NCBI RefSeq assembly: GCF_900114415.1 | Contig: NZ_FOSZ01000009.1 | Location: forward strand, 1-64,000 | Direction: 5' to 3' | DNA: 64,000 nt | Source: Shimia haliotis | GTDB lineage: Bacteria > Pseudomonadota > Alphaproteobacteria > Rhodobacterales > Rhodobacteraceae | Translations under genes and position numbers: made by a program | In this document: piece after piece, positions 42,891-52,653 of the stretch | How positions within the stretch are numbered: the first letter of the stretch is position 1 | How the letters are laid out: each line of letters opens with the position of its first letter | Notes under the pieces: model-generated | Told to the model about the DNA's origin: nothing | The model's input: the letters and a program-made list of their open reading frames with translations, nothing else | The model's database searches: none

Positions 42891-44323
42891 CAATTGCCCT
42901 TCCCGTTAAAGATCGTGTCTTTGTGTACCCGATCCCCGTTGCTGATATCTTCCACCCAGAACCGGAACTCCGTCCGATGGCTGTTGGCTGGATCAGATCC
43001 CTTTGGCGCAATCACATACACCCGTTGGTTCAACATTGCATCCGCCGGCACTGTCACCGTTTCGTAAGGCGTGCCCTCAAGTTCCACGCGCAGGGTCAAA
43101 TCCCCCTTCACGGTCACTCGGAACGGCCGGTCTTCGCCGTGTTTGTTGCGCAGGCGCACCTCATAGGTGTTGCGGATCGACCCGTCCGACAGCGTCACAA
43201 AGGTCGGGTTGCGCACCGGCGCTACGGTCATCTCGATGTCGGACCGTAAAAACAGCGCCACCACAAGCGCGACGCCAACAGCGGACCACAGCGTTGTATA
43301 AAGGATGGTGCGCGGACGCAGAATGTGTTGCCACACAGGGCGCGGCGGCTTGCCTTCGCGCTCCTGTGGTTCATCAGTCAACGCCAGGTAATCAATCAAC
43401 CCGCGCGGCTTGCCCACTTTCTCCATGATTTCATCACAGGCATCGATACACAGGCCGCAGGTGATGCATTCCATCTGCTGACCATCGCGAATATCGATCC
43501 CCATGGGGCAGACGTTCACGCAGGCCATGCAGTTGATGCAATCCCCCTGCGTGTCCTCACCGACACCACGCGCTTTGCGCGGCTCCCCACGCCATTCGCG
43601 ATACCCGATGGTGAGCGTATCCTCATCCATCATCGCCGCCTGAATACGCGGCCACGGGCAGGCATAGATACAGATCTGCTCGCGTGCAAAGCCGCCAAAG
43701 AAGAAGGTCGTAAAGGTCAAAATGGCCATAGTCGTATAGGCCACCGGATGCGCCTGCCCTGTCACCAGATCCACGGCCAGCGTCGGCGCATCTGCAAAGT
43801 AAAACACCCAAGCGCCGCCAGTTGCCAACCCAATCAGCAGCCACGCGATCCATTTGGTCAGGCGCAGCCGCGCCTTGCGGAAATCCAGCTTTTTCTGGCG
43901 ATGCAGGCGCAAACGGGCGTTCCTGTCGCCTTCGATCCAACGTTCCACAAGAATAAAGAGATCGGTCCAAACCGTCTGCGGGCAGGCATAGCCACACCAG
44001 ACCCGTCCGGCAGCCGAGGTGAACAGGAACAAGCCCAACCCCGCCATGATCAAGAGCCCCGCAACAAAGTAAAACTCGTGCGGCCAGATTTCGATCATGA
44101 AAAAGAAAAACCGACGGTTCGCGAGGTCAATCAACACCGCCTGATCCGGCAGGCTGGGGCCTCGGTCCCACCGCAAAAACGGCGTGACATAGTAAACCCC
44201 CAACATCAGCGCCATGAGATACCACTTCAGATTCCGAAAGCTGCCTTTGACGCGTTTCGGAAAGATCGGTTCACGGGCAGCGTATAGCGACGGCTCTGGG
44301 GGTGTGGTCACGGAATCACTCAC
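42890..44323 (-). CDS. ccoG: Cytochrome c oxidase accessory protein CcoG (FixG/RdxA-like)
   Basis: 477 residues, apparently from a GTG at 44323. Membrane helices in the first third (including CGYACPQTVWTDLFILVERW), a cysteine cluster ACPWPRIQAAM, then two 4Fe-4S clusters: CINCMACVNVCPMG and CITCGLCIDACDEIM, and an Ig-like periplasmic C-terminal domain. CcoG reduces Cu(II) to Cu(I) for CcoI. First gene of ccoGHIS; an FNR box lies 53 bases upstream of the start. Confidence 0.95.
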   Translation of the reverse strand: MSDSVTTPPEPSLYAAREPIFPKRVKGSFRNLKWYLMALMLGVYYVTPFLRWDRGPSLPDQAVLIDLANRRFFFFMIEIWPHEFYFVAGLLIMAGLGLFLFTSAAGRVWCGYACPQTVWTDLFILVERWIEGDRNARLRLHRQKKLDFRKARLRLTKWIAWLLIGLATGGAWVFYFADAPTLAVDLVTGQAHPVAYTTMAILTFTTFFFGGFAREQICIYACPWPRIQAAMMDEDTLTIGYREWRGEPRKARGVGEDTQGDCINCMACVNVCPMGIDIRDGQQMECITCGLCIDACDEIMEKVGKPRGLIDYLALTDEPQEREGKPPRPVWQHILRPRTILYTTLWSAVGVALVVALFLRSDIEMTVAPVRNPTFVTLSDGSIRNTYEVRLRNKHGEDRPFRVTVKGDLTLRVELEGTPYETVTVPADAMLNQRVYVIAPKGSDPANSHRTEFRFWVEDISNGDRVHKDTIFNGKGN

Positions 44324-44375
44324 TCATGGCAATGGAAGCTAGGCGGTATTTCGCCCACGATAGCACGTCAGAACT

Positions 44376-44389
44376 TTGACCTGTGTCAA
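44376..44389 (-). promoter_or_regulatory. FNR/FnrL box upstream of ccoGHIS
   Basis: TTGACCTGTGTCAA (as read on the plus strand), a near-consensus FNR site (TTGAT-N4-ATCAA) with arms TTGAC/GTCAA. A weak -10-like AT-rich hexamer falls at about the class-II distance on the ccoG side. Confidence 0.85.
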
Positions 44390-44431
44390 ATCACACATTT
44401 ACGACTCAACTTTTATCTTGGGTCTGATTTG

Positions 44432-45427
44432 TCAGGCGCCGATCAACCTAGCTTGGCTTGGGGTCATTCCCGTCCAACTGTGAAAGGCGCGATAAAACGA
44501 GTTTGGATCTCGATAGGCCAACAAATAAGAGATTTCCTCGACGCTCATGTCTCCGCGCTTCAGATAATGCATCGACAAATCCGACCGTGTGTCGTCCAGA
44601 ACTCTCTGGAAGGTCTCCCCCTCTGCGCTCAAATGCCGCTGCAAGCTGCGCCGGCTTGTCAGCAAACGCGCGCAGACCGCATCGACACTCGCCTGCCCGG
44701 CCGGCAGCAACTCCAACAACGCATTCCGCACCCGAAGGGTCATCGTTGTATTGCGCCTTTGCTCCGCCAACTGCTTGGTCAATTCACGCTCGAACCCCGC
44801 CCAAAGCTGCGCATTTTCCGAGATCAACGGACGATAAGCATCCTCACGCCGCAAAGTCAGTCTGGGTCCTTTGCCCAACACCGCACGGCGACCGAAAAAA
44901 CGGTCATACTCAGCCTGATCATCCCGCAACCGGGGCATCTCGATCCGCTGCGGGACAATGTCGACGCCCGTAAAATTGCGACAGATTTCAAGGAAATAGA
45001 CCAGTTCAAACGCTATCATCGATTCTGGCATGGCAAAGGTCGGGTCGGAGGTGTCAAAACCCAAAACCACTTCGTCCTCGCCGGATGTGATGATCAACCG
45101 GATCGGCGCGACAAGCGGCTTGAACACCGCCAAGCGCTCAAGCCCTACCGCGATATTGGGGCTACAGGAAAAGGCAAACAACGCAGGCGCAAACGGACCT
45201 TTGGCAAGCGCGCGCCCCATCTGAAACGGGATATTGCGCCCCTGCGCTTCTTCGTCGATCGCGTCCCACACCGCATAAAACTGCGCTGCAGTGATGCCGC
45301 GTGGATCGTGATCCACCAAATCTGACGGCAGACCCGACCGCCGCATGATGCGTTCCACGTCGAGGCCGAGCAGTTCAAAGACTTGTCGGGCCATCTTTTG
45401 AATCGGATAACGAGGCTGTTTTTGCAT
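44432..45427 (-). CDS. AraC-family transcriptional regulator (OruR/ArgR-like layout)
   Basis: 331 residues from the ATG at 45427, fixed by GAGGAG 6 bases upstream. N-terminal arabinose-binding-like domain (about 10-200: LDVERIMRRSGLPSDLVDHD) and a C-terminal AraC HTH (about 235-331: RSLQRHLSAEGETFQRVLDD; ISYLLAYRDPNSFYRAFHSW). Lies between ccoP and ccoG on the same strand, but is separated from ccoP by a terminator and from ccoG by an FNR promoter, so it is probably an independent gene. Target unknown. Confidence 0.88.
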   Translation of the reverse strand: MQKQPRYPIQKMARQVFELLGLDVERIMRRSGLPSDLVDHDPRGITAAQFYAVWDAIDEEAQGRNIPFQMGRALAKGPFAPALFAFSCSPNIAVGLERLAVFKPLVAPIRLIITSGEDEVVLGFDTSDPTFAMPESMIAFELVYFLEICRNFTGVDIVPQRIEMPRLRDDQAEYDRFFGRRAVLGKGPRLTLRREDAYRPLISENAQLWAGFERELTKQLAEQRRNTTMTLRVRNALLELLPAGQASVDAVCARLLTSRRSLQRHLSAEGETFQRVLDDTRSDLSMHYLKRGDMSVEEISYLLAYRDPNSFYRAFHSWTGMTPSQARLIGA

Positions 45428-45794
45428 TGTCCGCTCCTCAGGCTTCTTTGTCCGATATAGCAGACTGAAGGCCGCAATGGCACAATTTGCGACTGAATTG
45501 GCGCAATCAGCAAGAGAATTTCTGGGGAATTGGGCATCGGTCCCCCCAGGAAACGCGCGAACAGGACGGGAGGACCGATACCAACACCCGGAAGTGCGGG
45601 CATTCAAAGGACGTCAGAACTGAGTTCAACGTCCTCTTGCCCCAAAGTTAACCGCGATTCCGTCACGAGAAATTGATCTCCGTCAAAATCATGCAATTTT
45701 TACGGAATTTTGCATGCCCCTTCGGAGCGGTCAGACTGTCGCCAGCAAAAATGGACTCGGCGGCAGTTTCCCCTGCACTCAGCAATCCCAATCC
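45428..45794. other. Intergenic region between ccoP terminator and AraC gene
   Basis: About 420 bases from AraC start to ccoP stop. No gene seen; it must hold the AraC promoter. One inverted repeat is visible, CATGCAA (45690-45696) with TTGCATG (45710-45716). Confidence 0.4.
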
Positions 45795-45795
45795 A

Positions 45796-45826
45796 AACGA
45801 AAAGGGCCGCCCCAAAAGGACGGCCC
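45796..45826 (-). terminator. Terminator of ccoNOQP
   Basis: Minus strand: stem GGGCCGTCC/GGGGCGGCCC type (9 bp with one G-T) with a TTTT loop, followed by TTTTCGTTT. Lies 24 bases after the ccoP stop. Confidence 0.8.
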
Positions 45827-45849
45827 CGTTTCAGCTATTTCAGGTCTGC

Positions 45850-46716
45850 TTACTCGCCGCCACCCAGCTGGTGGACGTAAGATGCCACCGCGCGCACTTG
45901 CGCTTCGCTCAGGCGGTTGCCCCAGCTTGGCATCACACCGTACCGGCTATAGGTCACAGTCTCTTTGATGGTGTCGTAGTCCCCACCATAGAGCCAGATC
46001 GCATCCGCAAGGTTCGGTGCCCCCTGCTCGCGATCGCCAGTGCCGTCTTCGGCATGGCAAGACGCACATTCGTCGGCAAAGACTTCAGCACCAGCACTGA
46101 CAACAGAGGCATCTTTGGCATCGCCAGACAGAGACATCACGTAGTTCACGACCGCGTCGATGTCTTCGTCTTCAAGATAGTCATCACCAAAGGCCGGCAT
46201 TTCGGAATACCGAGCTTCGTCGTCTTCCTCGTTACGAATGCCGTGCTTGATCGTCAGATAGATGTTCTCGATGTCACCGCCCCAGAGCCAGTCGTTGTCC
46301 AGCAGGTTGGGATACCCTTTGGCCCCCGCCGCGCCGGATCCGTGACACTGCGCGCACCAGGTTTTGAACACCGCGGCACCCGCAGACGTCGCATAGGGAC
46401 CAAGCTCCGCATCAGACGCAATCTGGGTCAGCTCTGCGGCCTCCAGCTTTGCGTTGATCGGGGCCAGCTTGTCCTCTGCGGCCTGAATGTCGGCGGCCAC
46501 ATTGGCGCGGGTTGACCACCCCAACATGCCTTCGGTGGCACCCTTGATGCCCGGCCATGCCGGATAGGCAATGGTGTAGCCGATGCCCCAGATGATGCAG
46601 ACATAGAAGGTCCACAGCCACCAGCGAGGGAGCGGATTGTTGAATTCTTCGATCCCGTCCCAGCTGTGACCAGTGGTGGTTGGATCGCCCTCAATCTTTT
46701 TCGATGGTTTGCTCAT
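45850..46716 (-). CDS. ccoP: cbb3 oxidase diheme subunit CcoP (FixP)
   Basis: 288 residues. One transmembrane helix (about 33-53: [20 protein letters not shown]), then two cytochrome c domains with CAQCH and CASCH heme sites, and a conserved [20 protein letters not shown] end. It takes electrons from soluble or membrane cytochromes c and passes them to CcoO. Start overlaps the ccoQ stop (ATGA); ribosome site AGGAGG. Confidence 0.97.
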   Translation of the reverse strand: MSKPSKKIEGDPTTTGHSWDGIEEFNNPLPRWWLWTFYVCIIWGIGYTIAYPAWPGIKGATEGMLGWSTRANVAADIQAAEDKLAPINAKLEAAELTQIASDAELGPYATSAGAAVFKTWCAQCHGSGAAGAKGYPNLLDNDWLWGGDIENIYLTIKHGIRNEEDDEARYSEMPAFGDDYLEDEDIDAVVNYVMSLSGDAKDASVVSAGAEVFADECASCHAEDGTGDREQGAPNLADAIWLYGGDYDTIKETVTYSRYGVMPSWGNRLSEAQVRAVASYVHQLGGGE

Positions 46717-46898
46717 GTCCTCGCCTCCTTATCCGTGGCGGGTTTGTCTTCATGCCGGAACGGGATGCTGGCGGTGTCACGATATTCCTTGCTTGCACCC
46801 GGGCGGAACACCCAGACCACGATTGCAAGAAAGAACGTGAACAGGAACAACAGCATCCAACTGTCGGCGAACTCTCTGAGGAAAGAATAGGTTTCCAT
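46713..46898 (-). CDS. ccoQ: cbb3 oxidase small subunit CcoQ
   Basis: 61 residues with one transmembrane helix (about 11-30: [20 protein letters not shown]) and a polar tail. It stabilises the interaction of CcoP with CcoNO. GGGGGAG before the ATG; 12 bases after the ccoO stop and overlapping ccoP by 4. Confidence 0.93.
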   Translation of the reverse strand: METYSFLREFADSWMLLFLFTFFLAIVVWVFRPGASKEYRDTASIPFRHEDKPATDKEART

Positions 46899-46910
46899 AT
46901 TCTCCCCCCC

Positions 46911-47639
46911 TTACCGAGATGCCGCCGGCGTGAAGGTTGAGAAATCAACCAACGTGCCCAGCATCTGAAGGTATGCGATCATCGCATCCATCTCAGACAC
47001 ACCGGGCTTGCCGTCAAAGTTACGTACATTCACCTTGTCGCCATACCGCTCCAACAGACCGTCATAGTCGCTGTCAGGATCGGCCTGCGCCGCAAAATCG
47101 GCCTGCGCGCTTGCGACCATCTCGTCGGTGTAAGGCACACCCACCATCGCATTGGCTTTCATCAGATCACCGATGTACTTCCCGTCGATTTTCTTTTTCT
47201 CAAGGAAGCCATACTTCGGCATCACCGATTCCGGCACCACAGACTGTGGATCGCGCATGTGGTCCACATGCCAATCATCCGAGTAACGGCCACCCACGCG
47301 GGCCAGATCGGGCCCCGTGCGTTTGGACCCCCACTGGAACGGGTGGTCATACTTGGACTCCGCGGCCAGCGAATAGTGACCATAACGTTCGACCTCGTCA
47401 CGCATTGGACGGATCATCTGGCTGTGGCAGACATAGCAGCCCTCGCGGATATAGATCTCACGGCCAGCCATTTCGAGGGGAGTGTAAGGACGCATACCCT
47501 CCACCTCTTCAATGGTATTTTCCAGCCAGAAGAGCGGCGCGATTTGCACGATGCCACCGATGGTCACGACCAAAAAGCTGAATACCAGCAGGAGGGTCGC
47601 GTTGGTTTCGAGGATTTTATGTTTATCCAGAATTGCCAT
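46911..47639 (-). CDS. ccoO: cbb3 oxidase monoheme subunit CcoO (FixO)
   Basis: 242 residues. N-terminal transmembrane anchor (about 14-33), heme c site [14 protein letters not shown] and [20 protein letters not shown] plus the axial-ligand region VPYTDEM. Passes electrons from CcoP to the CcoN hemes. GGAG before the ATG, 14 bases after the ccoN stop. Confidence 0.97.
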   Translation of the reverse strand: MAILDKHKILETNATLLLVFSFLVVTIGGIVQIAPLFWLENTIEEVEGMRPYTPLEMAGREIYIREGCYVCHSQMIRPMRDEVERYGHYSLAAESKYDHPFQWGSKRTGPDLARVGGRYSDDWHVDHMRDPQSVVPESVMPKYGFLEKKKIDGKYIGDLMKANAMVGVPYTDEMVASAQADFAAQADPDSDYDGLLERYGDKVNVRNFDGKPGVSEMDAMIAYLQMLGTLVDFSTFTPAASR

Positions 47640-47653
47640 TGCTCCGGCCCTCC

Positions 47654-49255
47654 TTATTCAGCCGGGACCGCGACGGACAGGCTGGCCTCTTTGGCCGGCG
47701 CTTTCCGCACAGTCATCCACAGGTTGTAGCACATGATCAGCGCACCAGCGAGGAACATGACCCCACCCAGTCCACGCACCACATACATCGGGAACTTCGC
47801 GGCCACGGTGTCGGCAAACGAGTTCACAAGGAAGCCATTCGCATCCACTTCACGCCACATCAGGCCTTCCATGATGCCAGTCACCCACATGGATGCCGCA
47901 TAAAGAACGATGCCGATGGTGGCGAGCCAGAAGTGCCAGCTGACCAGCGAGAGAGAGTAGAGTCGCTCGCGTTTCCACAGAACCGGAGTCAGGAAGTACA
48001 GAGCACCGAAGGTGATCATGCCGTTCCAACCCAGCGCACCGGAGTGCACGTGACCAATGGTCCAGTCGGTGTAGTGGCTGAGCGAGTTCACCGCGCGGAT
48101 CGACATCATCGGGCCTTCAAAGGTCGACATGCCGTAGAAGCCTACCGAGATCACCATCATACGGATCACCGGATCGGTGCGCAGCTTGTCCCATGCGCCA
48201 GACAGCGTCATCAGGCCGTTGATCATGCCACCCCAGGAAGGCATCCACAGGATCACCGAGAACACCATGCCCAGCGTCGACGCCCAGTCAGGCAGCGCGG
48301 TATAGTGCAGGTGGTGCGGACCAGCCCAGATATACAGGAAGATCAGTGCCCAGAAGTGGATGATCGACAGCTTGTAGCTGAACACCGGACGTTCGGCCTG
48401 CTTCGGGATGAAATAATACATCATGCCGAGGAAGCCCGCGGTCAGGAAAAAGCCCACAGCGTTGTGGCCATACCACCACTGAACCATCGCGTCCTGAACA
48501 CCGGCCCAGACGATCACGGATTTGGACCCCCAGATCGACACAGGAATGGTCAGGTTGTTCACAAGGTGCAGCATTGCAACGGTTACGATGAACGACAGGA
48601 AGAACCAGTTGGCCACGTAAATATGCGGCTCTTTGCGCTTGATGATCGTGCCTAGGAAAACAGCGAGATACGCCACCCAGACGATCGTCAACCACAGGTC
48701 AACATGCCATTCCGGCTCTGCGTATTCTTTGGACTGGGTACCGCCCAGAAGGTAGCCCGTTGCTGCCAGAACGATAAAAAGCTGGTAACCCCAGAAGACA
48801 AACCAAGCGAGGTTGCCGCCCCAAAGACGCGCCGCGCTTGTGCGCTGCACGATGTAGAACGACGTTGCGATCAACGCGTTGCCACCAAAGGCAAAGATCA
48901 CCGCAGAGGTATGCAGAGGTCTCAGGCGCCCGAAGTTGGCGAAGCCCTGCGCCCACTCAAAGTTGAGCGACGGAAAGGCCAGTTGGAATGCGATGATCAC
49001 GCCGACCAGAAATCCGACAACACCCCAAAAGGCGGTCGCGACTACGCCGTAACGGACCACGTCATCCATATATTCGTCTTGCGGATGCACGGTTTTGGTT
49101 CCCATGCCACGCAAAGTCCAAATGAAGAGGCCCAATGACACTGCCATGATAATCCAGGCATGCACCATATAAGCCAAATCCCGCGCATAATTGGCCGCCA
49201 TCATCGCAAAAAGCGTGATGAGACCAAGCGCGATCAGCTTGAAGTAATTTCCCAT
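47654..49255 (-). CDS. ccoN: cbb3 cytochrome c oxidase catalytic subunit CcoN (FixN)
   Basis: 533 residues from the ATG at 49255 (AGGGA 6-7 bases upstream; an in-frame start 10 codons earlier is not supported). Twelve predicted helices with His ligands of hemes b and b3 and Cu[56 protein letters not shown] and [16 protein letters not shown]. Reduces oxygen to water and pumps protons with high oxygen affinity. Head of ccoNOQP; FNR box 92 bases upstream. Confidence 0.98.
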   Translation of the reverse strand: MGNYFKLIALGLITLFAMMAANYARDLAYMVHAWIIMAVSLGLFIWTLRGMGTKTVHPQDEYMDDVVRYGVVATAFWGVVGFLVGVIIAFQLAFPSLNFEWAQGFANFGRLRPLHTSAVIFAFGGNALIATSFYIVQRTSAARLWGGNLAWFVFWGYQLFIVLAATGYLLGGTQSKEYAEPEWHVDLWLTIVWVAYLAVFLGTIIKRKEPHIYVANWFFLSFIVTVAMLHLVNNLTIPVSIWGSKSVIVWAGVQDAMVQWWYGHNAVGFFLTAGFLGMMYYFIPKQAERPVFSYKLSIIHFWALIFLYIWAGPHHLHYTALPDWASTLGMVFSVILWMPSWGGMINGLMTLSGAWDKLRTDPVIRMMVISVGFYGMSTFEGPMMSIRAVNSLSHYTDWTIGHVHSGALGWNGMITFGALYFLTPVLWKRERLYSLSLVSWHFWLATIGIVLYAASMWVTGIMEGLMWREVDANGFLVNSFADTVAAKFPMYVVRGLGGVMFLAGALIMCYNLWMTVRKAPAKEASLSVAVPAE

Positions 49256-49346
49256 ATTGCGTCCCTTTGTCTTGCCCGGTTCCATTTTTCTATATCCGGG
49301 CGGATTTAGACTAAGCTGTTAATGAGCAACTCTCCGCCTACAAACC

Positions 49347-49360
49347 TTGATCTGGGTCAA
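49347..49360. promoter_or_regulatory. FNR/FnrL box between ccoN and usp
   Basis: TTGATCTGGGTCAA, arms TTGAT/GTCAA. On the ccoN side a CATTAA hexamer sits 23-28 bases away, on the usp side TAATTC at a similar distance, so one box could serve both divergent genes. Confidence 0.85.
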
Positions 49361-49473
49361 AGCGGAGATGGCGCTTTAGGCCCCTAATTCAAAAAGCTTG
49401 ATGATCTCAAAAAATTTGATGCGGTCGAAAGCTAACTCAGAAGTGCATCTTTTAATAACACGGGATCCGAGAG

Positions 49474-50313
49474 ATGGCCTATAAATCTTTACTCTGCGTT
49501 CTGACTGACACGGACTTCTCCGACGCCCCCCTCGCACAGGGCATAGCGCTCGCCGAATCACAGGATGCACACCTGGACGTTTTGGCGCTTGGCGTGGACC
49601 GCAGCCAGAACGGCTACTTTTATGCAGGCGCCGACGCGTTGATGATGCAGGAAATGCTGGCGCGTGCGCGCAGCGAAGCCGAAGAAATCGAAGGCAAGTG
49701 CCGAAATCTGCTCGGGAAAACGGAACTTCGCTGGGCCTGCGACTCGGGCGTTGCCCAAATCGCCGATCTGGGCCGCCACGTCGCGATGCGCGCGCGCTTT
49801 GCCGATCTCGTGGTGTTGCCCAAACCCTACGGCCCGAAACACGGCACCGAACTTGAACCCACCATCGAGGCGGCGTTGTTTGAAGGACAGGCCCCTGTGT
49901 TGATGGTGCCCGACGCCGGCAAGCCGGTGACTGCGCCGAAAACCGTTTGCATTGGCTGGAACGAAAGCGCCGAGGCGCTTGTGGCCACCCGCGCCGCGTT
50001 GCCATTCCTCAAGGCCGCAGAATCTGTGCATGTGGTCGTGATTGATCCTCCGGTCCACGGCCCGAACCGCTCCGATCCCGGCGGATTGCTGTCGCAATTC
50101 CTCTCGCGCCATGGCGTGCGGGTCGAGGTCGATGTTGTGTCCAAAACACAGCCGCGTGTCTCTGATGTACTGATGCGCCACGCCACCGACAAAGGCGCCG
50201 AGATGATTGTGATGGGCGCTTATGGCCACTCCCGTTTCCGCGAAGCCATTCTGGGCGGCGCAACCAGAAACATGCTGGAGCAGGCAAACATGCCTGTGTT
50301 CATGGCCCATTAA
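49474..50313 (+). CDS. Tandem universal stress protein (Usp) domain protein
   Basis: 279 residues, two Usp domains. The C-terminal domain has the ATP-binding motif G-x2-G-x9-G as MGAYGHSRFREAILGGATRN; the N-terminal one (about 1-145) is degenerate. Divergent from ccoN with an FNR box between, the usual site of a Usp gene in FNR-controlled clusters, so induction under low oxygen is likely. Cytoplasmic; precise role unknown. Confidence 0.88.
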   Translation: MAYKSLLCVLTDTDFSDAPLAQGIALAESQDAHLDVLALGVDRSQNGYFYAGADALMMQEMLARARSEAEEIEGKCRNLLGKTELRWACDSGVAQIADLGRHVAMRARFADLVVLPKPYGPKHGTELEPTIEAALFEGQAPVLMVPDAGKPVTAPKTVCIGWNESAEALVATRAALPFLKAAESVHVVVIDPPVHGPNRSDPGGLLSQFLSRHGVRVEVDVVSKTQPRVSDVLMRHATDKGAEMIVMGAYGHSRFREAILGGATRNMLEQANMPVFMAH

Positions 50314-50329
50314 TCGGTTCGACAATCGG

Positions 50330-50369
50330 CGCCGACGCAATACCGACGTTTTACCGACGGAAAACCGAC
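50330..50369. repeat. 11-bp-phased TACCGACG direct repeats (copy 2)
   Basis: Units at 50330 (CGCCGACG), 50341 and 50352 (TACCGACG) and 50363 (AACCGAC), all 11 bp apart. Positions 50337-50359 repeat the 23-base block at 31459-31481 exactly. Lies between the convergent usp and fnrL genes. Confidence 0.7.
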
Positions 50370-50374
50370 CCTGG

Positions 50375-50410
50375 AAAAAACAACGCCCGGCGCATCAGCG
50401 ACCGGGCGTT
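50375..50410 (-). terminator. Terminator of fnrL
   Basis: Minus strand: stem AACGCCCGG/CCGGGCGTT (9 bp, 11-nt loop) followed by GTTTTTT. Starts 24 bases after the fnrL stop. Confidence 0.85.
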
Positions 50411-50433
50411 CGTTCGTGTAACAATGGGCAGCG

Positions 50434-51186
50434 TTACATCATCATGCCACCGTCCGAATCGTCGCCTGCTTCATTCAACAAACGGCGATAATCTGGCACG
50501 ATCACGTGACGTTTTCCCTCCAGCGCGATCACCTTGTCACGCTTCAGCGCCGAGATCTGACGGCTGACCGTTTCCAACGTCAACCCGAGATAGTCCGCCA
50601 TGGCTTCCCGCGTCAGCGGCAAATCAAACTGGATCTTCTCGCCCGTACCCTGAAGCTTGAGCGCCGCGTTGCGCCGCGCCACAATCGCCAGCAGGCTGGC
50701 AATTTTCTCACGCGCGGTCTTACGCCCCAAAACCAGCATCCACTCGCGGGCCGCATCCAATTCGTCCAGCGTCATCTCCAACAACCGTTGCGCGATGTGG
50801 GGTGTCTGCACGATCATGTTTTCAAACGGTTTTCTGCGGAAGCAACACAACACGATGTCGGTTGTCGCAATCACATCATAGGCGGCGGATTCACGTCCAG
50901 GACGACCAATAAAGTCGCCGGGAAGCAACAGCCCCACCATCTGCGTGCGTCCGTCTTCCATGGTCTGCGTCAGCGACGCGATCCCGCTCACAACGGAGGC
51001 CACAAATTCCATCCGGTCGCCGGTCCAGATTACCGTCTGTCCCGCTTCTACCGTTCGATAGTACTTGATCTCATCTAGGCGTTCCAATTCATCCGGCTCA
51101 CAGCGGGAACATACCGCCTGATGACGGATCGCGCAGTTTTGGCAGCCATTGGGGAACTGCGACGATTTTAGACTAATTTCGTTCAT
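50434..51186 (-). CDS. fnrL: FNR-family anaerobic regulator FnrL
   Basis: 250 residues. Candidate 4Fe-4S cysteines Cys15, Cys18, Cys26 and Cys29 in GCQNCAIRHQAVCSRC, plus Cys114/115 in the cyclic-nucleotide-binding-like domain. C-terminal Crp HTH (about 186-216: TREAMADYLGLTLETVSRQI) with the Glu-Ser-Arg-type recognition helix that reads TTGAT sites. Loss of oxygen stabilises the cluster and allows dimerisation. An FNR box 9 bases upstream of its start overlaps its own promoter region, so it may repress or tune itself while activating hemN. Confidence 0.95.
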   Translation of the reverse strand: MNEISLKSSQFPNGCQNCAIRHQAVCSRCEPDELERLDEIKYYRTVEAGQTVIWTGDRMEFVASVVSGIASLTQTMEDGRTQMVGLLLPGDFIGRPGRESAAYDVIATTDIVLCCFRRKPFENMIVQTPHIAQRLLEMTLDELDAAREWMLVLGRKTAREKIASLLAIVARRNAALKLQGTGEKIQFDLPLTREAMADYLGLTLETVSRQISALKRDKVIALEGKRHVIVPDYRRLLNEAGDDSDGGMMM

Positions 51187-51194
51187 ATCCGCTC

Positions 51195-51243
51195 TTGATC
51201 TGTGTCAAGGAGTTAAAGCCCTTTAGCTGACTATACTTACGCG
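51195..51243 (+). promoter_or_regulatory. FNR box and class-II promoter of hemN
   Basis: FNR box TTGATCTGTGTCAA at 51195-51208 (centre 51201.5), -10 TATACT at 51232-51237. Class-II FNR geometry (centre at -41.5) puts the start of transcription near 51243, two bases before the hemN ATG, so the hemN transcript would be nearly leaderless. Confidence 0.7.
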
Positions 51244-51244
51244 C

Positions 51245-52600
51245 ATGGAACAGGAAAAACAATTGGCTAAGCTGGGCCTCTTTGACGCGAAAGTGCCCCG
51301 CTACACAAGTTACCCTACGGCACCGCACTTTAATAACGATGTGACGCCAGACACTTACGCAAAATGGATTGGTGCGATCCCGACGGGCTCGCAGGTGTCG
51401 CTATACGTGCATGTGCCATTTTGCCGCCGCCTTTGCTGGTTTTGCGCATGCCGCACTCAGGGCACTTCGACCCTGTCACCCGTGGCGGCTTACCTCGAGA
51501 CTTTGAAGGCCGAATTGACTTTGCTCAAATCCCGACTGCCCGACGGCGTGACCCTATCGCGCCTGCATTGGGGAGGCGGAACACCGACGTTGCTTGATGC
51601 CCCCATGATGCGTGATCTGGCCGGAGCGATTTTCGATGTGGCCCCTATGGCCGAAAACGGCGAATTCTCGGTAGAGATCGACCCCAACGAAATTGACGAA
51701 ACACGGATGGCCGCGCTTGCGGCAGCGGGCATGAACCGAGCGTCTATCGGCGTGCAGGACTTTGACGAAGACATCCAGCAAACCATCGGTCGCATTCAAA
51801 GCTATGATGTCACCCGCGACGCCGTGGACATGATCCGCGCGCACAGCATAAAAAGCGTGAATGCGGACATTCTTTTTGGCCTTCCGCACCAAAATCAGGC
51901 GCGCATGACCGAAAGCGTACAAAAACTGCTGTCGCTCACACCGGACCGCGTCGCGCTTTACGGCTACGCCCATGTCCCTTGGATGGCCAAGCGCCAGCAA
52001 ATGATCCCCACAGACGCGCTCCCGACACCGCAGGAGCGCCTCGCTCTGTTTGAAACGGCGCGCAAGTTGTTCCTGTGGGATGACTATGACGAAATTGGCA
52101 TCGACCACTTCGCAGCCAAGACCGACGGCCTTTCAATTGCCCAAAAGAACGGCACATTGCGCCGTAACTTCCAAGGCTACACCGACGACACGGCTGATGT
52201 GTTGCTCGCTGTTGGCGCGTCCTCGATCGCGCGCTTCCCTCAGGGCTACGCCCAAAACGCGCCCGCGACCGGTGCCCATACCGCCGCCATTCGCGAAGGG
52301 CGGTTCTCCACGTCACGGGGCCATACGTTCACCGGCGAGGACCTCGTGCGCGGCCGCATGATCGAGGCTCTGATGTGTGATTTCCGCGTCGATCGCGCCG
52401 AAATCACGGAACGTTTTGCTGTCTCGGAGGCCTGGCTCTCAGGGTTGTTCTCAAACGTGGCTTTGCAGTTTCCTGATATGGTCGCGATTGACGTCAACGG
52501 CCTGTCCATTCCAGAACACGCTCGCCCCCTGACCCGCATGATCGCACGCGCCTTTGACGCCTATGACATGAGCAAAGCCCAGCACAGCGCGGCCATCTAA
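51245..52600 (+). CDS. hemN: Oxygen-independent coproporphyrinogen III oxidase
   Basis: 451 residues. Radical-SAM cluster site YVHVPFCRRLCWFCACRT (Cys60, Cys64, Cys67), preceded by PRYTSYPTAPHF and followed by HWGGGTPTLLD and GVQDFDEDIQQTIGRIQ, all hallmarks of HemN. Converts coproporphyrinogen III to protoporphyrinogen IX without oxygen. Transcribed away from fnrL under an FNR box; the usual N-terminus KLGLFDAKVPRYTSYPT supports this start despite the lack of a ribosome site. Confidence 0.97.
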   Translation: MEQEKQLAKLGLFDAKVPRYTSYPTAPHFNNDVTPDTYAKWIGAIPTGSQVSLYVHVPFCRRLCWFCACRTQGTSTLSPVAAYLETLKAELTLLKSRLPDGVTLSRLHWGGGTPTLLDAPMMRDLAGAIFDVAPMAENGEFSVEIDPNEIDETRMAALAAAGMNRASIGVQDFDEDIQQTIGRIQSYDVTRDAVDMIRAHSIKSVNADILFGLPHQNQARMTESVQKLLSLTPDRVALYGYAHVPWMAKRQQMIPTDALPTPQERLALFETARKLFLWDDYDEIGIDHFAAKTDGLSIAQKNGTLRRNFQGYTDDTADVLLAVGASSIARFPQGYAQNAPATGAHTAAIREGRFSTSRGHTFTGEDLVRGRMIEALMCDFRVDRAEITERFAVSEAWLSGLFSNVALQFPDMVAIDVNGLSIPEHARPLTRMIARAFDAYDMSKAQHSAAI

Positions 52601-52611
52601 AACATTGATTT

Positions 52612-52646
52612 CAAAACCAAAGGCCACGGCCAATACTGCGGCCTTT
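52612..52646 (-). terminator. Terminator-like hairpin after the yej operon
   Basis: Minus strand: AAAGGCC (52640-52646) pairs with GGCCTTT (52619-52625), followed by GGTTTTG. Shared convergent gap with hemN; the plus strand has only three T after the stem. Confidence 0.5.
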
Positions 52647-52653
52647 GTGCCGT

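Noticed and set aside
45673-46515. Rightward frame of 280 codons opposite ccoP
   Set aside because: Antisense shadow of ccoP; no ribosome site.
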